Assembly: GCF_900110345.1 (NCBI RefSeq)
Contig: NZ_FODJ01000012.1
Coordinates: 1 to 64,000 of the forward strand
From: Amphibacillus marinus
GTDB lineage: Bacteria; Bacillota; Bacilli; Bacillales; Amphibacillaceae
Direction: 5' to 3'
DNA: 64,000 nt
The notes below the pieces were generated by a model. That model saw nothing but the letters and a program-made list of their open reading frames with translations. It was not told the DNA's origin and searched no databases. Below, in pieces: positions 16,669 to 25,844 of the stretch. Positions within the stretch are counted from its first letter, which is position 1. Each line of letters opens with the position of its first letter. The position numbers and the translations under genes are program-made.

Positions 16669-18321
16669 TTAATCCTTTGTCCACTCGTGCATATCATGTA
16701 GACTACCACCCCAAAATTCTTTAATGCCACCATTGAGCTCCTTATTCTGTACCTTATATTGAAAATCACCATACAAACCAACAGAGAAGGCTTGATCTCT
16801 CCAGTATTCTTGTAGCTCTGAGTAAATTTCTTGGCGCTCTTCCATGCTCGTTGAGGTACGCCCTTGTTCAAGTAAATCTTCCATTCTCTCATCATTTACC
16901 CGACCTAGATTGGTTGTGCCTGATTGGGACCAAAGATAGGTTTGATCGGGGTCTGATGTTAGCGGAATGCCGATCAATCCAATTTGGTAATCTCCTTCCC
17001 TAACATTTGCCAGTGCTGTCACAAAATCAAAGGTCACTTGGGTAACATTAAAGCCTGCTTCTGCTAAATTTTGTTGAATTAAGCTCGCCGACTGTTCACG
17101 CGCTCTATTACCAGTAGGTACAGTTAATTCAATTTCTTGACTTGTATCAAAGCCCGATTCCTCTAATAGTTCACGCGCCCTGTCGACATCATGGGGAATT
17201 GCTTCTACATTTGGATCAAAGTAAACACTTGCCGATGTATAGGTGCTATTAAGAACTTCTGCATTTCCTCGAAACAACTGCTCAACAATTGCTTCTCGAT
17301 CAATGGCATACATCATCGCTAACCGAACATCTGCGTCAAATTCCTCATTATTGATAAACATAAATTGTGTTGCAAACCCTGGATAGCTTTCAAAATCTAG
17401 GTTATCATCAGCAGCTAGGGTATCCACCTCTGAAACAGGTACAACGCCAATCCCGCCGCCAGCAGCCATATCAACACCACCAGATTGTAGCTCTGTAACT
17501 AAACTCGTGCCGTTAACAACACGCAAGTAGACATGCTTCAATTGTGCTTCACCTTTATAAAAAGTCGGGTTCGCTTCTAGTTGAACATAGGCATCCGTTT
17601 CGTATTGAACAAATTGATAGATACTTCCTGACACACTAGGTGTCGTCGCAAAATCAGAATTTGCTAACTCAGCTGGCTCGTATTGCTCGGCAATATGCTT
17701 TGGCACAATATACACATTAAAACCGATCATCTCTTTAATATAATTAGGGTCAACAGGCGTCTTTGTCGTTAAGATTAAAGTCTGTTCATCCACAACTTCA
17801 ACGCCTGCTACACCCGCAGCTCCATCCTCCCATTTCCCCGTACTTTGCAACCCCTCTAAACTGGAAATGTTTACTCCCCATGTTGTTTCAACATCAGGGT
17901 TGGCAATGAGCTCTAATGTATAAGCAACGTCGTCTGCGGTAATCGGTTCACCATCTGACCATTCAGCATCGGGACGTAATGTAATAGTAAAGCTTTGGTT
18001 ATCTTCTGTTTCAAACGATTCTGCTAAATTCCCGTCGAACACCAATGATTCCGGCTGCTCAAGCAAGGTTGGATAGAGCATGCGAAGAATCCATTGCGCA
18101 ACCGTATCACTTGCATTTAATGGATTAAAGCCACCAGGCGCATTGGTTAACCCTATATACAAGGTATCCTCCTCTTCACCATCGGAAGTGATGTCTCCAG
18201 ATGGGTCACCATCGTTGTCACCTGTTGTTTCCGTACCTTCTCCTCCACCACAAGCTACTAGAAAAAATACCATTCCAAACATAATCATGATTAATAATGT
18301 TATTTTTTTAAAACTCGCCAT
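16669..18321 (-). CDS. oppA: Peptide-binding lipoprotein, solute-binding family 5
   Basis: A 550-aa family-5 extracellular binding lipoprotein with lipobox LVACG and a highly acidic linker. SBP_bac_5 features include FNPLNASDTVAQWILRMLYPTL, FTITLRPDAEWSDGEPITADDVAYTLE and the C-terminal MEDLLEQGRTSTSMEERQEIYSEL. The ATG at 18319-18321 has GGGTGGG upstream; a GTG 12 nt earlier lacks a usable site. Encodes the substrate-specificity subunit of the B-C-A-D-F importer. The ligand, peptide or other amide, is unknown. Confidence 0.85.
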   Translation of the reverse strand: MASFKKITLLIMIMFGMVFFLVACGGGEGTETTGDNDGDPSGDITSDGEEEDTLYIGLTNAPGGFNPLNASDTVAQWILRMLYPTLLEQPESLVFDGNLAESFETEDNQSFTITLRPDAEWSDGEPITADDVAYTLELIANPDVETTWGVNISSLEGLQSTGKWEDGAAGVAGVEVVDEQTLILTTKTPVDPNYIKEMIGFNVYIVPKHIAEQYEPAELANSDFATTPSVSGSIYQFVQYETDAYVQLEANPTFYKGEAQLKHVYLRVVNGTSLVTELQSGGVDMAAGGGIGVVPVSEVDTLAADDNLDFESYPGFATQFMFINNEEFDADVRLAMMYAIDREAIVEQLFRGNAEVLNSTYTSASVYFDPNVEAIPHDVDRARELLEESGFDTSQEIELTVPTGNRAREQSASLIQQNLAEAGFNVTQVTFDFVTALANVREGDYQIGLIGIPLTSDPDQTYLWSQSGTTNLGRVNDERMEDLLEQGRTSTSMEERQEIYSELQEYWRDQAFSVGLYGDFQYKVQNKELNGGIKEFWGGSLHDMHEWTKD

Positions 18322-18347
18322 TGAAAGTCCCACCCTTTTTTTAATAT

Positions 18348-19280
18348 TTATTTTACTTCGCCATCAATTGCCCGTCTTAACCCGTCACCTAAGAAATTAA
18401 CGGAAAGAACAGAAATTAACACCATCAGCCCTGCTGGTAACCACCTCCAATACTGATTAGCTAAAACAGTTAATGATTGCGCATTAGACATCATGTTTCC
18501 CCAGCTTGCTGTTGGTGGCTGAACACCAACGCCAAGAAAGCTTAACGATGCTTCCGTAATAATTGACGTCGCAATTCCAAACGTCATATTCACTAATATT
18601 AGCGTTAGTACATTAGGGAAAATATGCTTAAAAGCAATTTGAAAGGTGTGATAGCCTGATGATATCGCTGCTTGGACATAATCAGCTTGCTTGAGCTTCA
18701 TCACTTCCCCTCTTACTAAGCGACAAAGCATCGGCCAGCCTAAAACACCAATTACAAACGTAACCGTCCAAATGTTTGGACCAATTAGACTTACAATAAC
18801 AAGGATTACCATGAAATAGGGAAACGCCATAAATACTTCTGTTAAACGCATGATCGCACTATCCCAAAAGCCACCAAGAAAGCCACTAAGCAGCCCTAAC
18901 GTTGTCCCAATAACCGCATAGATAGCAACTGATAAGACCCCTACTGTTAATGAAACGCGAGCACCATAAATCAACCGACTTAGCACGTCTCGACCTACCT
19001 CATCTGTTCCTAAGAGGAACTCACTTGTTGGAGCAGCCTCAAAGAAGCCAACAGTCTGATTCGGATTATATGGAGCAAGAGCAGGTGCAAATATGGCGAC
19101 TAGTGTTAGTAATGTGAAAATAATGAGGCTTATTGTCGCTACTTTATCTTTTAAAAACCGTTTGACAATCGTTTTTGTGTAGCTGTCATCATTTTGGCTT
19201 ATCCCCTGCGCTTGGCTAAGCTGCTCCATTTCAATAATTTTTTTCTGGGGAACCGGATTAAAATTTAACTGCTCCTCCAT
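18348..19280 (-). CDS. oppC: Peptide ABC transporter permease, OppC/DppC type
   Basis: A 310-aa permease with a cytosolic N-terminal extension, a first span near residue 45, the OppC signature LLGTDEVGRDVLSRLIYGARVS and the coupling loop around AISSGYHTFQIAFKHIFPN. Ends FLGDGLRRAIDGEVK, as typical. The start ATG at 19278-19280 is seven nt after AGGAGG; the upstream GTG is too close to that site. Six nt of spacing would otherwise separate it from oppB. Confidence 0.87.
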   Translation of the reverse strand: MEEQLNFNPVPQKKIIEMEQLSQAQGISQNDDSYTKTIVKRFLKDKVATISLIIFTLLTLVAIFAPALAPYNPNQTVGFFEAAPTSEFLLGTDEVGRDVLSRLIYGARVSLTVGVLSVAIYAVIGTTLGLLSGFLGGFWDSAIMRLTEVFMAFPYFMVILVIVSLIGPNIWTVTFVIGVLGWPMLCRLVRGEVMKLKQADYVQAAISSGYHTFQIAFKHIFPNVLTLILVNMTFGIATSIITEASLSFLGVGVQPPTASWGNMMSNAQSLTVLANQYWRWLPAGLMVLISVLSVNFLGDGLRRAIDGEVK

Positions 19281-19291
19281 TTGCACACCTC

Positions 19292-20239
19292 CTAATAACG
19301 AATTCTTGGATCAACTGCTGCATAAAGTAAATCTGCTAGCAAATTAAAGACAAGCACAGACACAGCAGCAACAAGATTAATAGCCATTAGAACCGGATAG
19401 TCTCGGGCATTTATAGCTGAGATCATCCATTGACCAATACCTGGCCATTGAAATATTTGTTCTGTTACAATTGCGCCGCCTAACATTTTGGGAATATCGG
19501 TACTAATGACTGTAATAATTGGCACCCAGGCATTACGAACACCGTGCCCCCAAAGTATCAGCGTTTCCTTCAACCCTTTTGCGGTGGCGGTTCTCATATA
19601 GTTTTCGGCAAAGATATCAATCATACTTGCCCTGACATAACGAATCATATTAGAACAGTAAAAAGCTGCAAGGACAATTGTCGGTAGAATTAAATGCTGC
19701 ATTCTATCAACTAGACCACCACTTCCACCAAGGGTTTCCATCCCCCCCGTTGGCAGGACACCTAATTGCAATGCGAATATATAAATTAAAGCTAACCCAA
19801 AGAAAAAGTTTGGAATAGAAATCCCTAGAAAGGAAACACCGGTAATTAGATTATCAACGAAGCCATTTTGTTTTCTTGCACTAATAATCCCTAGCGGTAT
19901 TGCCAGTAAATAAGAGACGAGTAGGGTTGAAGCCATTAATGTCACAGTTGCGATTATCTTTGTTGGAAGCACATCAATGACTGGCAAGCGTGACGCAAAT
20001 GAAAAACCTAAATTACCTTGCACAAGATTCAGTAACCACTTAAAATATTGAATTGGGAAAGGCTGGTCTATCCCTAAACTTGAACGCATCTGGGCAATTT
20101 GCTGCTCAGTTGCATTCTCAGAAATGTATAAATCCGTTGGGTCACCAGGTGCTAAATTAACAATAATAAAGCAGAACACGGTTACCATTAATAACACCGG
20201 TATGGTAATAAGGATACGCTTTACAATATATTTGCCCAT
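19292..20239 (-). CDS. oppB: Peptide ABC transporter permease, OppB/DppB type
   Basis: A 315-aa permease with six predicted spans, the opening GKYIVKRILITIPVLLMVT, the conserved NLAPGDPTD, the coupling loop RTATAKGLKETLILWGHGVRNAWVP and the closing YAAVDPRIRY. ATG after GGAGG. First transporter gene of the operon, 39 nt after the second M20 hydrolase. Confidence 0.88.
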   Translation of the reverse strand: MGKYIVKRILITIPVLLMVTVFCFIIVNLAPGDPTDLYISENATEQQIAQMRSSLGIDQPFPIQYFKWLLNLVQGNLGFSFASRLPVIDVLPTKIIATVTLMASTLLVSYLLAIPLGIISARKQNGFVDNLITGVSFLGISIPNFFFGLALIYIFALQLGVLPTGGMETLGGSGGLVDRMQHLILPTIVLAAFYCSNMIRYVRASMIDIFAENYMRTATAKGLKETLILWGHGVRNAWVPIITVISTDIPKMLGGAIVTEQIFQWPGIGQWMISAINARDYPVLMAINLVAAVSVLVFNLLADLLYAAVDPRIRY

Positions 20240-20278
20240 TGAACAGCCTCCATTTTTAAAAATTTTGTCGACCTTTCG

Positions 20279-21463
20279 CTATAATAAATATTGTGCAACA
20301 AGCGCTAAAAACGCTTGACCTGATTGATGTAAACACTCTTCATCTATTTTAAATTTAGGATGGTGATGTGGGTAATTAGCTTCTATTTCAATATTCTCGC
20401 CACCTACGCAAAAGAAAGCGCCGGGCTTCTCTGCTAAGAAGTAAGAAAAATCTTCGCCACCCATCATGACAGGAAGTCTGATAATATTGTCTTCCCCAAA
20501 CTGGTCAGTTATGGTTTTAACAAGTAGGTCAACCTCTGCTGGTGTATTCTTTACTGAAGGATAACCATCGGTATAACGAACAGCTGCTGTCCCACCCTGA
20601 ATTTCGGCAATGTGTGGGACTAAACGAAGGAGACTGTCTTTCATAAATGATCGTACCTGGGCATCCAAAGTCCGAACTGTCCCACGAATTTTTGCCGTAT
20701 CGGCAATAATGTTATACGCCGTACCTCCTGCCTCAACAGTCGCAAAGGTGAGTACTGCTGGGTCAGTTGGATCTACTTTGCGACTGACAAGTGTCTGTAA
20801 ATTAGTAATAATTTGGCTCGCAATGATAATTGAGTCAACTGTTTGTTGTGGTCGTGCAGCATGCCCTCCCTGTCCCTGAATGTTAATTTCAAAGGAATCA
20901 GCTGCTGCTGTTGCATAGGATGAGGCATAGCCAATCTTTCCTTTGGGGATATTTGAAGCAACATGAATACCAAATACGTAATCAACACCTGCAAGCGCGC
21001 CCGCCTCCACCATACTCTTCGCCCCACCAGGCAATACTTCTTCAGCATTCTGATGAATGAGCACAACATTGCCTTTTAACGAATCACGATGCTGGTGCAG
21101 GATTTTTGCAACACTTAATAAAGCAGCCGTATGGACATCATGGCCACACGCATGCATGATTCCGACATTTTTCGACACAAAGGCAACGTCAGTCTCCTCC
21201 GTAATTGCCAATGCATCAAAGTCGGCACGCAATGCAAGCGTTGGACCAGGATGAGCACCTGTTATTTTCGCAACAATACCATAGCCATTGCCAACGTTCG
21301 TAGCAATATCTGTAATGCCGTAACCTTGTAGCGTTTTTAGAATGAACCCTGCTGTCTCCTTTTCTTGAAAGGATAGTTCAGGATGGGCATGTAAATAGCG
21401 CCGATTTTCTGTTGTTTCCGTTTCGTTAGCCTCTAAATCTTTTAACCATTGCGTTAGGCTCAT
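20279..21463 (-). CDS. M20D amidohydrolase (N-acyl-amino-acid/hippurate hydrolase type)
   Basis: A 394-aa cytosolic M20D metallo-amidohydrolase. Motifs are RYLHAHPELSFQE, HACGHDVH (metal Cys and His), NAEEVLPGGAKSM, GQGGHAARP in the dimerisation lid and MGGEDFSYF, then the terminal PHHHPKF. The family removes acyl groups from amino acids or cleaves amide conjugates. Its start ATG overlaps the stop of the upstream M20 paralogue (ATGA). Having two paralogues ahead of an importer suggests hydrolysis of imported N-acylated amino acids or similar amides. Confidence 0.87.
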   Translation of the reverse strand: MSLTQWLKDLEANETETTENRRYLHAHPELSFQEKETAGFILKTLQGYGITDIATNVGNGYGIVAKITGAHPGPTLALRADFDALAITEETDVAFVSKNVGIMHACGHDVHTAALLSVAKILHQHRDSLKGNVVLIHQNAEEVLPGGAKSMVEAGALAGVDYVFGIHVASNIPKGKIGYASSYATAAADSFEINIQGQGGHAARPQQTVDSIIIASQIITNLQTLVSRKVDPTDPAVLTFATVEAGGTAYNIIADTAKIRGTVRTLDAQVRSFMKDSLLRLVPHIAEIQGGTAAVRYTDGYPSVKNTPAEVDLLVKTITDQFGEDNIIRLPVMMGGEDFSYFLAEKPGAFFCVGGENIEIEANYPHHHPKFKIDEECLHQSGQAFLALVAQYLL

Positions 21464-22665
21464 GCTGGTTCACCTACCTTTTTCGCTAAATAGTGATTAA
21501 TTAATAACGCAAATGCCTTTGCACCAGTGAGCATGCTCCGCTCATCGATGGTAAACTTTCCGTGATGATGGGGGTATAGTTCTTCCTGCTCAACTGATCC
21601 CGCGGAAACAAAAAAGAAGGTGCCCGGCTTTTTCTTTAAATAATAAGCAAAATCTTCGCCACCCATCACAACTGGTGATTGATCAACCATTTCTTGGCCA
21701 AATTCCCCTTTAAATAACTCCTCTACCAGTGAAGTCTCTTCAGGATAGTTATACACTGATGGATAGCCCCGCTCATATGTTACTTTTCCCGTTGCTTGGT
21801 GCGCTTTACAAACATATTCGGTCATCTCCTTAATGCCCTGCTCAATCATATCTTGAACCTCTGGCTTTAAGGTTCTGACTGTCCCACTAATGGTGGCCCC
21901 GTCAGCAATAACATTATGGGCACCCTCCCCAGCTTTAAACGTAGCAACTGAGAGAACTGCATGGTCAATGGGATCTTTCCGTCTCGACACAAGTGTTTGA
22001 AGCTGCTGAATTAGATGTGCACTAACCACAGCTGGATCAATACTCGTATGAGGTGATGCACCATGTCCGCCTTTACCTTGAATCTCAATGGAAAAGGCAT
22101 CAGCCGCTGCCATTGCATAGCCTTCACGAATATATATTTTTCCGTTGTAAGGATCATCGCCCCTTACGTGCCAACCATAAACAGCATCAAGTTCATCTAG
22201 TAGTCCCGATTCAACAATATCCTTCGCTCCACCGGGTGGGACCTCCTCAGCATGCTGGAATATAAAAATAATCTTTCCGATCAATTCTTCACGAAGAGGT
22301 AGCAGAGCCTTAGCCAAGCTTAGCAAGCCAGCCGTATGCGCATCATGCCCGCAAGCATGCATGACACCTTCTTGTGTTGATTGAAAAGAAAGATCTGTTT
22401 CCTCTTGTACAGCTAATCCATCAAAGTCAGCTCTAAAACCAATTGTCGGACCTAGATTACCAGAATCCAGAGTAGCAAGAATACCACCCCCGCCAACCTC
22501 TTCTTCAATCAAGGTATAACCATAGCTTACTAGCTTGTCCTTAATGAATCTCTTTGTATTCAATTCGTGAAAAGATAGCTCGGGATGCTGGTGAAGATAG
22601 CGGCGATTTGTGACCGTGTCTTCGAATTGTGCTTCTAAAGCTGCTACTATTTTTTCGTAAAGCAT
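21460..22665 (-). CDS. M20D amidohydrolase, first gene of the operon
   Basis: A 401-aa paralogue of the following gene, with RYLHQHPELSFHE, HACGHDAHT, HAEEVPPGGAKD, GKGGHGASPH and MGGEDFAYY, and PHHHGKF near the end. All expected metal ligands are present. ATG follows GAGGAGA. Transcribed from a promoter at 22771-22800 and leading a nine-gene leftward operon with Opp importer, Amt-P-II fusion and a further amidohydrolase. Confidence 0.88.
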   Translation of the reverse strand: MLYEKIVAALEAQFEDTVTNRRYLHQHPELSFHELNTKRFIKDKLVSYGYTLIEEEVGGGGILATLDSGNLGPTIGFRADFDGLAVQEETDLSFQSTQEGVMHACGHDAHTAGLLSLAKALLPLREELIGKIIFIFQHAEEVPPGGAKDIVESGLLDELDAVYGWHVRGDDPYNGKIYIREGYAMAAADAFSIEIQGKGGHGASPHTSIDPAVVSAHLIQQLQTLVSRRKDPIDHAVLSVATFKAGEGAHNVIADGATISGTVRTLKPEVQDMIEQGIKEMTEYVCKAHQATGKVTYERGYPSVYNYPEETSLVEELFKGEFGQEMVDQSPVVMGGEDFAYYLKKKPGTFFFVSAGSVEQEELYPHHHGKFTIDERSMLTGAKAFALLINHYLAKKVGEPA

Positions 22666-22770
22666 ATGTTCTCCTCACTTTCTTTTTTGCTCTTTTTTTA
22701 TCATTGCGAGCAACTCGTCATGATGGCAACTCTGTCTCTGTTGCTGCAATTTATAAAGCTAATGATAAGT

Positions 22771-22800
22771 ATTATAAAAAACAATTCTTTAAAACGTCAA
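22771..22800 (-). promoter_or_regulatory. Promoter of the amidohydrolase-Opp operon
   Basis: Minus strand: TTGACG (22795-22800), an 18-nt spacer and a perfect TATAAT (22771-22776). It lies in the 352-nt divergent gap 22666-23017, which otherwise shows only the promoter on the other strand. Confidence 0.7.
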
Positions 22801-22942
22801 TAACTTTTTTGAAAATTATAAATATTTAGATAATTAATTATTATAAAAACATATGCATAAAAATGCGTTGTATACCTACTTTAAATCGCTTACTAAAAAT
22901 TTATTGAAAAGCCATCTAATGGACGAATATCTGACAAAGAGG

Positions 22943-22971
22943 TTGACTAGACCAGTGAATAAAAATAACAT
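22943..22971 (+). promoter_or_regulatory. Promoter of the AbgB-like gene
   Basis: TTGACT (22943-22948), 17-nt spacer, TAACAT (22966-22971). It lies 47 nt before the chosen TTG start, which argues against the much earlier in-frame ATG at 22853. Confidence 0.6.
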
Positions 22972-23017
22972 AATCATACATTCACTTTTTCACAACACGA
23001 TGAGGAGGACCGCTATT

Positions 23018-24448
23018 TTGGATAAAGCAAAAGTCATAGCGATACTTGAAGCAAAGAAACAAACATTTATTGAGGCATCTGATCAGATCTGGGAGACTCC
23101 AGAACTACGTTTTGCTACTAATCAATCTGTTGAACAGCACTATCAGGTGTTGATGTCGGAGGGCTTTCACATCAAAAAAGGCGTAGCCAATATGAAAAAC
23201 GCCTATGTTGCTAGCTACGGGACAGGAAGCCCGGTCATTGGTATTCTTGGCGAATACGATGCCTTATCTAATCTTAGTCAGGTAGCTGATCTCGCTGAAG
23301 AAAAAGCCGTTGAAATTGGCGGAAATGGCCATGCTTGTGGCCACAACTTGCTTGGCATAGGGGCAATTGCGGGCGCAGTCGGGGTGAAGGAATATCTTGA
23401 AGAAACAGGGCAGTCTGGCACAATTAAGCTGTATGGCTGTCCAGCTGAAGAAGGTGGCTGTGGGAAATCCTATCTGGCGCGGGCAGGTCTATTTGATGAT
23501 TTGGATATTGCTTTAAGCTGGCACCCCATGGATAAGACAGCTGCATGGGGGTCAAGTAGTCTGGCGGTCTATCATGTTGACTATCACTTTAAAGGAACTG
23601 CCGCTCATGCTGCTGGTGCGCCTGAACTTGGTCGGAGCGCATTAGATGCCGCCGAGCTAATGAACATTGGCGTCCAATATTTACGAGAGCATATCATTGA
23701 TGAAGCGCGCATCCACTATGCATACAAGGATACTGGTGGGCGTTCACCTAACGTCGTTCAAGCGAGTAGCACGTTGTTTTACTATATTCGCGCACCAAAA
23801 ATTGAACAGGCTAAAGATATTTTTGAGCGAGTTAATCGAATTGCCGAAGGAGCAGCGTTAATGACTGATACTAAACTCAGCATTCATATTGATTCTGCTT
23901 GTTATAACTACATCCCAAATAAAACAGTGACAACTAATTTGCATGAGAATTTAAAGTTATTAACACCCTTATCATTTACCGAAGAGGAGTACGCGTATGA
24001 GCAGAAGTACTTTGACACTGTTTCTAACCAAGTAAAAGCAGACATTTTTGATTACGTACATGCAGCATTCCCCGATCTTGATGACGAGCAAATTAACCAA
24101 TTAGCCAATGAACCGATTAGCTCTCCTTTATACCCATTAACCTTTTCCGGGAAAGCAATTGGTTCCACCGATGTCGGTGATGTTAGCTGGATCGTCCCCA
24201 CTGGACAGGTATTTATTGCCTGCGAGCCACACGGAACACCTGCACATAGCTGGCAATGGGTAGCTAATGGTAAATCATCAGTTGCGCATAAAGGTTTTAT
24301 GACTGCGGGTAAAGCGATGGCATTAAGTGCAATTGATTTAATAAATAACCCTGAGCTCATTAAACAGGCAAAGAAAGACCATTTTGAATTTTTACAAGGT
24401 AGAAGCTACGTTTGTGCCATTCCAGATGATGTTATGCCTGAAGAATAG
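23018..24448 (+). CDS. M20 amidohydrolase, AbgB-like
   Basis: A 476-aa enzyme resembling the B subunit of p-aminobenzoyl-glutamate hydrolase. It shows GILGEYDALSN, NGHACGHNLLG, GCPAEEGGCGK, the lid FKGTAAHAAGAPE, STDVGDVSWIVPTG and the terminal PAHSWQWV. In this group one polypeptide often acts alone on amino-acid amides such as indole-acetyl or aminobenzoyl conjugates. The TTG at 23018 sits nine nt after GAGGAGGA; the frame is open further upstream, but that part carries a promoter. Divergent from the M20D-Opp operon. Confidence 0.85.
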   Translation: MDKAKVIAILEAKKQTFIEASDQIWETPELRFATNQSVEQHYQVLMSEGFHIKKGVANMKNAYVASYGTGSPVIGILGEYDALSNLSQVADLAEEKAVEIGGNGHACGHNLLGIGAIAGAVGVKEYLEETGQSGTIKLYGCPAEEGGCGKSYLARAGLFDDLDIALSWHPMDKTAAWGSSSLAVYHVDYHFKGTAAHAAGAPELGRSALDAAELMNIGVQYLREHIIDEARIHYAYKDTGGRSPNVVQASSTLFYYIRAPKIEQAKDIFERVNRIAEGAALMTDTKLSIHIDSACYNYIPNKTVTTNLHENLKLLTPLSFTEEEYAYEQKYFDTVSNQVKADIFDYVHAAFPDLDDEQINQLANEPISSPLYPLTFSGKAIGSTDVGDVSWIVPTGQVFIACEPHGTPAHSWQWVANGKSSVAHKGFMTAGKAMALSAIDLINNPELIKQAKKDHFEFLQGRSYVCAIPDDVMPEE

Positions 24449-24460
24449 TTGGTTAATTAA

Positions 24461-24504
24461 TAAAAGAAGAAACGCCCCTTTAATAGAATGCGTCTCTTCT
24501 TTTA
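24461..24504. terminator. Bidirectional terminator
   Basis: AAAAGAAGAAACGC pairs with GCGTCTCTTCTTTT (one mismatch) over a 15-nt loop, between convergent genes; A/T tracts on both sides. Confidence 0.75.
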
Positions 24505-24515
24505 CTACTTTATCA

Positions 24516-25472
24516 TTATTCAAGACCTAGTGTTGGCCCAACAGGTACAATACCATTTGGGTTAATTTTTTTATGTGTTCGATAATAATGCTCTTTAATA
24601 TGGCTAAAGTTTATCGTCTCAGCAATTCCGGGAACTTGGTAGAGCGCTTTGGTATACCGCCACAAGTTTTTGTATTCCGCTAGTTTTCTAATATTGCATT
24701 TAAAGTGTCCATGATAGACAGAGTCAAATCGAATTAACGTCGTAAATAAGCGCCAATCAGCTTCAGTAATCTGATCACCAACTAAATATGCTTGCTCACC
24801 TAAGCGCTGTTCAAGCTGATTAAGTGTGTCAAATAGCTTGTGAACCTCTTCTTCATAAACAGCCTGCTCTGTCGCGAAGCCTACTTTATAAACACCATTG
24901 TTAATTGCATGATATATTTCTTCATTAATATTCTCAATCTCTTCAAGCAGTTCATCGGGAACGTAATTCCCTTGCTTGGCACCTAAGTGATTAAAGGCTG
25001 CATTTAGCATGCGCATAATGTCTGCCGATTCATTGTTAACAATTTTATCTTGCTTTAGGTCATATAAAACGGGAACCGAGACACGACCACTGTAATTCGG
25101 ATCAGCTTTTACGTAAATCTCATATAAGTATGTCGCATTCATCACCGGATCAGGAATAACACCATCTGCCTGTTCAAAGGTCCAGCCCTTATTGTCTCGA
25201 TAGGGATTAACCACTGATACTGAAATCGCATCTTCCAACCCTTTTAAGTTTCGCATAATAAGCGCTCGATTAGCCCATGGACAAGCGTAAGAAACATACA
25301 AATGATAGCGATTTGCCTCTGCTTCAAATCCACCTGCTCCGGTCGGACCGGCAGAGCCATCAGCTGTAATCCAATTTCGAAATTGTGATTCCTTCCGAAT
25401 AAATCTTCCTTCTTCATTTGTAGCTAAGTCTTCTTCACTGTCATACCATTTCCCACCTACTACTAAACCCAT
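24516..25472 (-). CDS. Glutathionyl-hydroquinone-reductase-like GST (Xi class)
   Basis: A 318-aa protein of the EcM4/YqjG type. The thioredoxin-fold domain has the reactive SYACPWANRA (Cys64) and NPYRDNKGW; the C-terminal helical domain shows EADWRLFTTLIRFDSVYHGHFKCN. These enzymes reduce glutathionyl-hydroquinones with thiol. Most Bacillaceae make bacillithiol rather than glutathione, so the natural thiol partner here is open. The ATG at 25470-25472 follows AAGGGTGA; the longer frame is unlikely. Confidence 0.85.
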   Translation of the reverse strand: MGLVVGGKWYDSEEDLATNEEGRFIRKESQFRNWITADGSAGPTGAGGFEAEANRYHLYVSYACPWANRALIMRNLKGLEDAISVSVVNPYRDNKGWTFEQADGVIPDPVMNATYLYEIYVKADPNYSGRVSVPVLYDLKQDKIVNNESADIMRMLNAAFNHLGAKQGNYVPDELLEEIENINEEIYHAINNGVYKVGFATEQAVYEEEVHKLFDTLNQLEQRLGEQAYLVGDQITEADWRLFTTLIRFDSVYHGHFKCNIRKLAEYKNLWRYTKALYQVPGIAETINFSHIKEHYYRTHKKINPNGIVPVGPTLGLE

Positions 25473-25732
25473 CCAATCACCCTTTCCTATCAGATACCTA
25501 TGCATGTTAAATTCACTATATCGATAGGCTTTAAACCATATTTATAGTAAAAATTCAAAAAATAAAATGAATCATTTGCGGTTACAAACAGTTAATATGC
25601 AATAAAAATCGATCTTCCTTATTGACAGACTCCTCTTGTCCACCTTGTTTAAAACAAAGTAATAAGTGAATATTAATCGCTTTCAAGTACCAGCTACCTA
25701 GACAAAGTGACTGGGACAAAAGCGTAACTAGC

Positions 25733-25806
25733 TAAAAAAATCCGAACATTATGTCTGAAAGCATATACGGTTCGGTAAAACTCTTCGCTTAGTCATAATG
25801 TTCGGA
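25733..25806 (-). terminator. Terminator with a long imperfect hairpin behind the ABC exporter
   Basis: A perfect 13-bp stem TCCGAACATTATG/CATAATGTTCGGA encloses 40 nt and is followed on the minus strand by seven T. Next to it, at 25708-25722, lies GACTGGGACAAAAGC, a phrase often seen in intergenic repeats of low-G+C Gram-positives (from memory). The remainder of the 372-nt gap 25473-25844 shows no gene. Confidence 0.75.
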
Positions 25807-25844
25807 TACCCAGTTTTAAATATTTAATTATGTCTTAACCTCTG

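Noticed and set aside
18080-18400. 106-codon plus-strand open frame
   Set aside because: It mirrors the binding-protein gene on the minus strand; composition is a shadow pattern.
24052-24360. 102-codon minus-strand open frame
   Set aside because: Lies inside the AbgB-like M20 gene in antisense, with no ribosome binding site.
25741-25806. PurR-box-like CCGAAC sites in inverse pair
   Set aside because: The sites are the two arms of a hairpin followed by a T-run at the end of a gene; a terminator explains them better.
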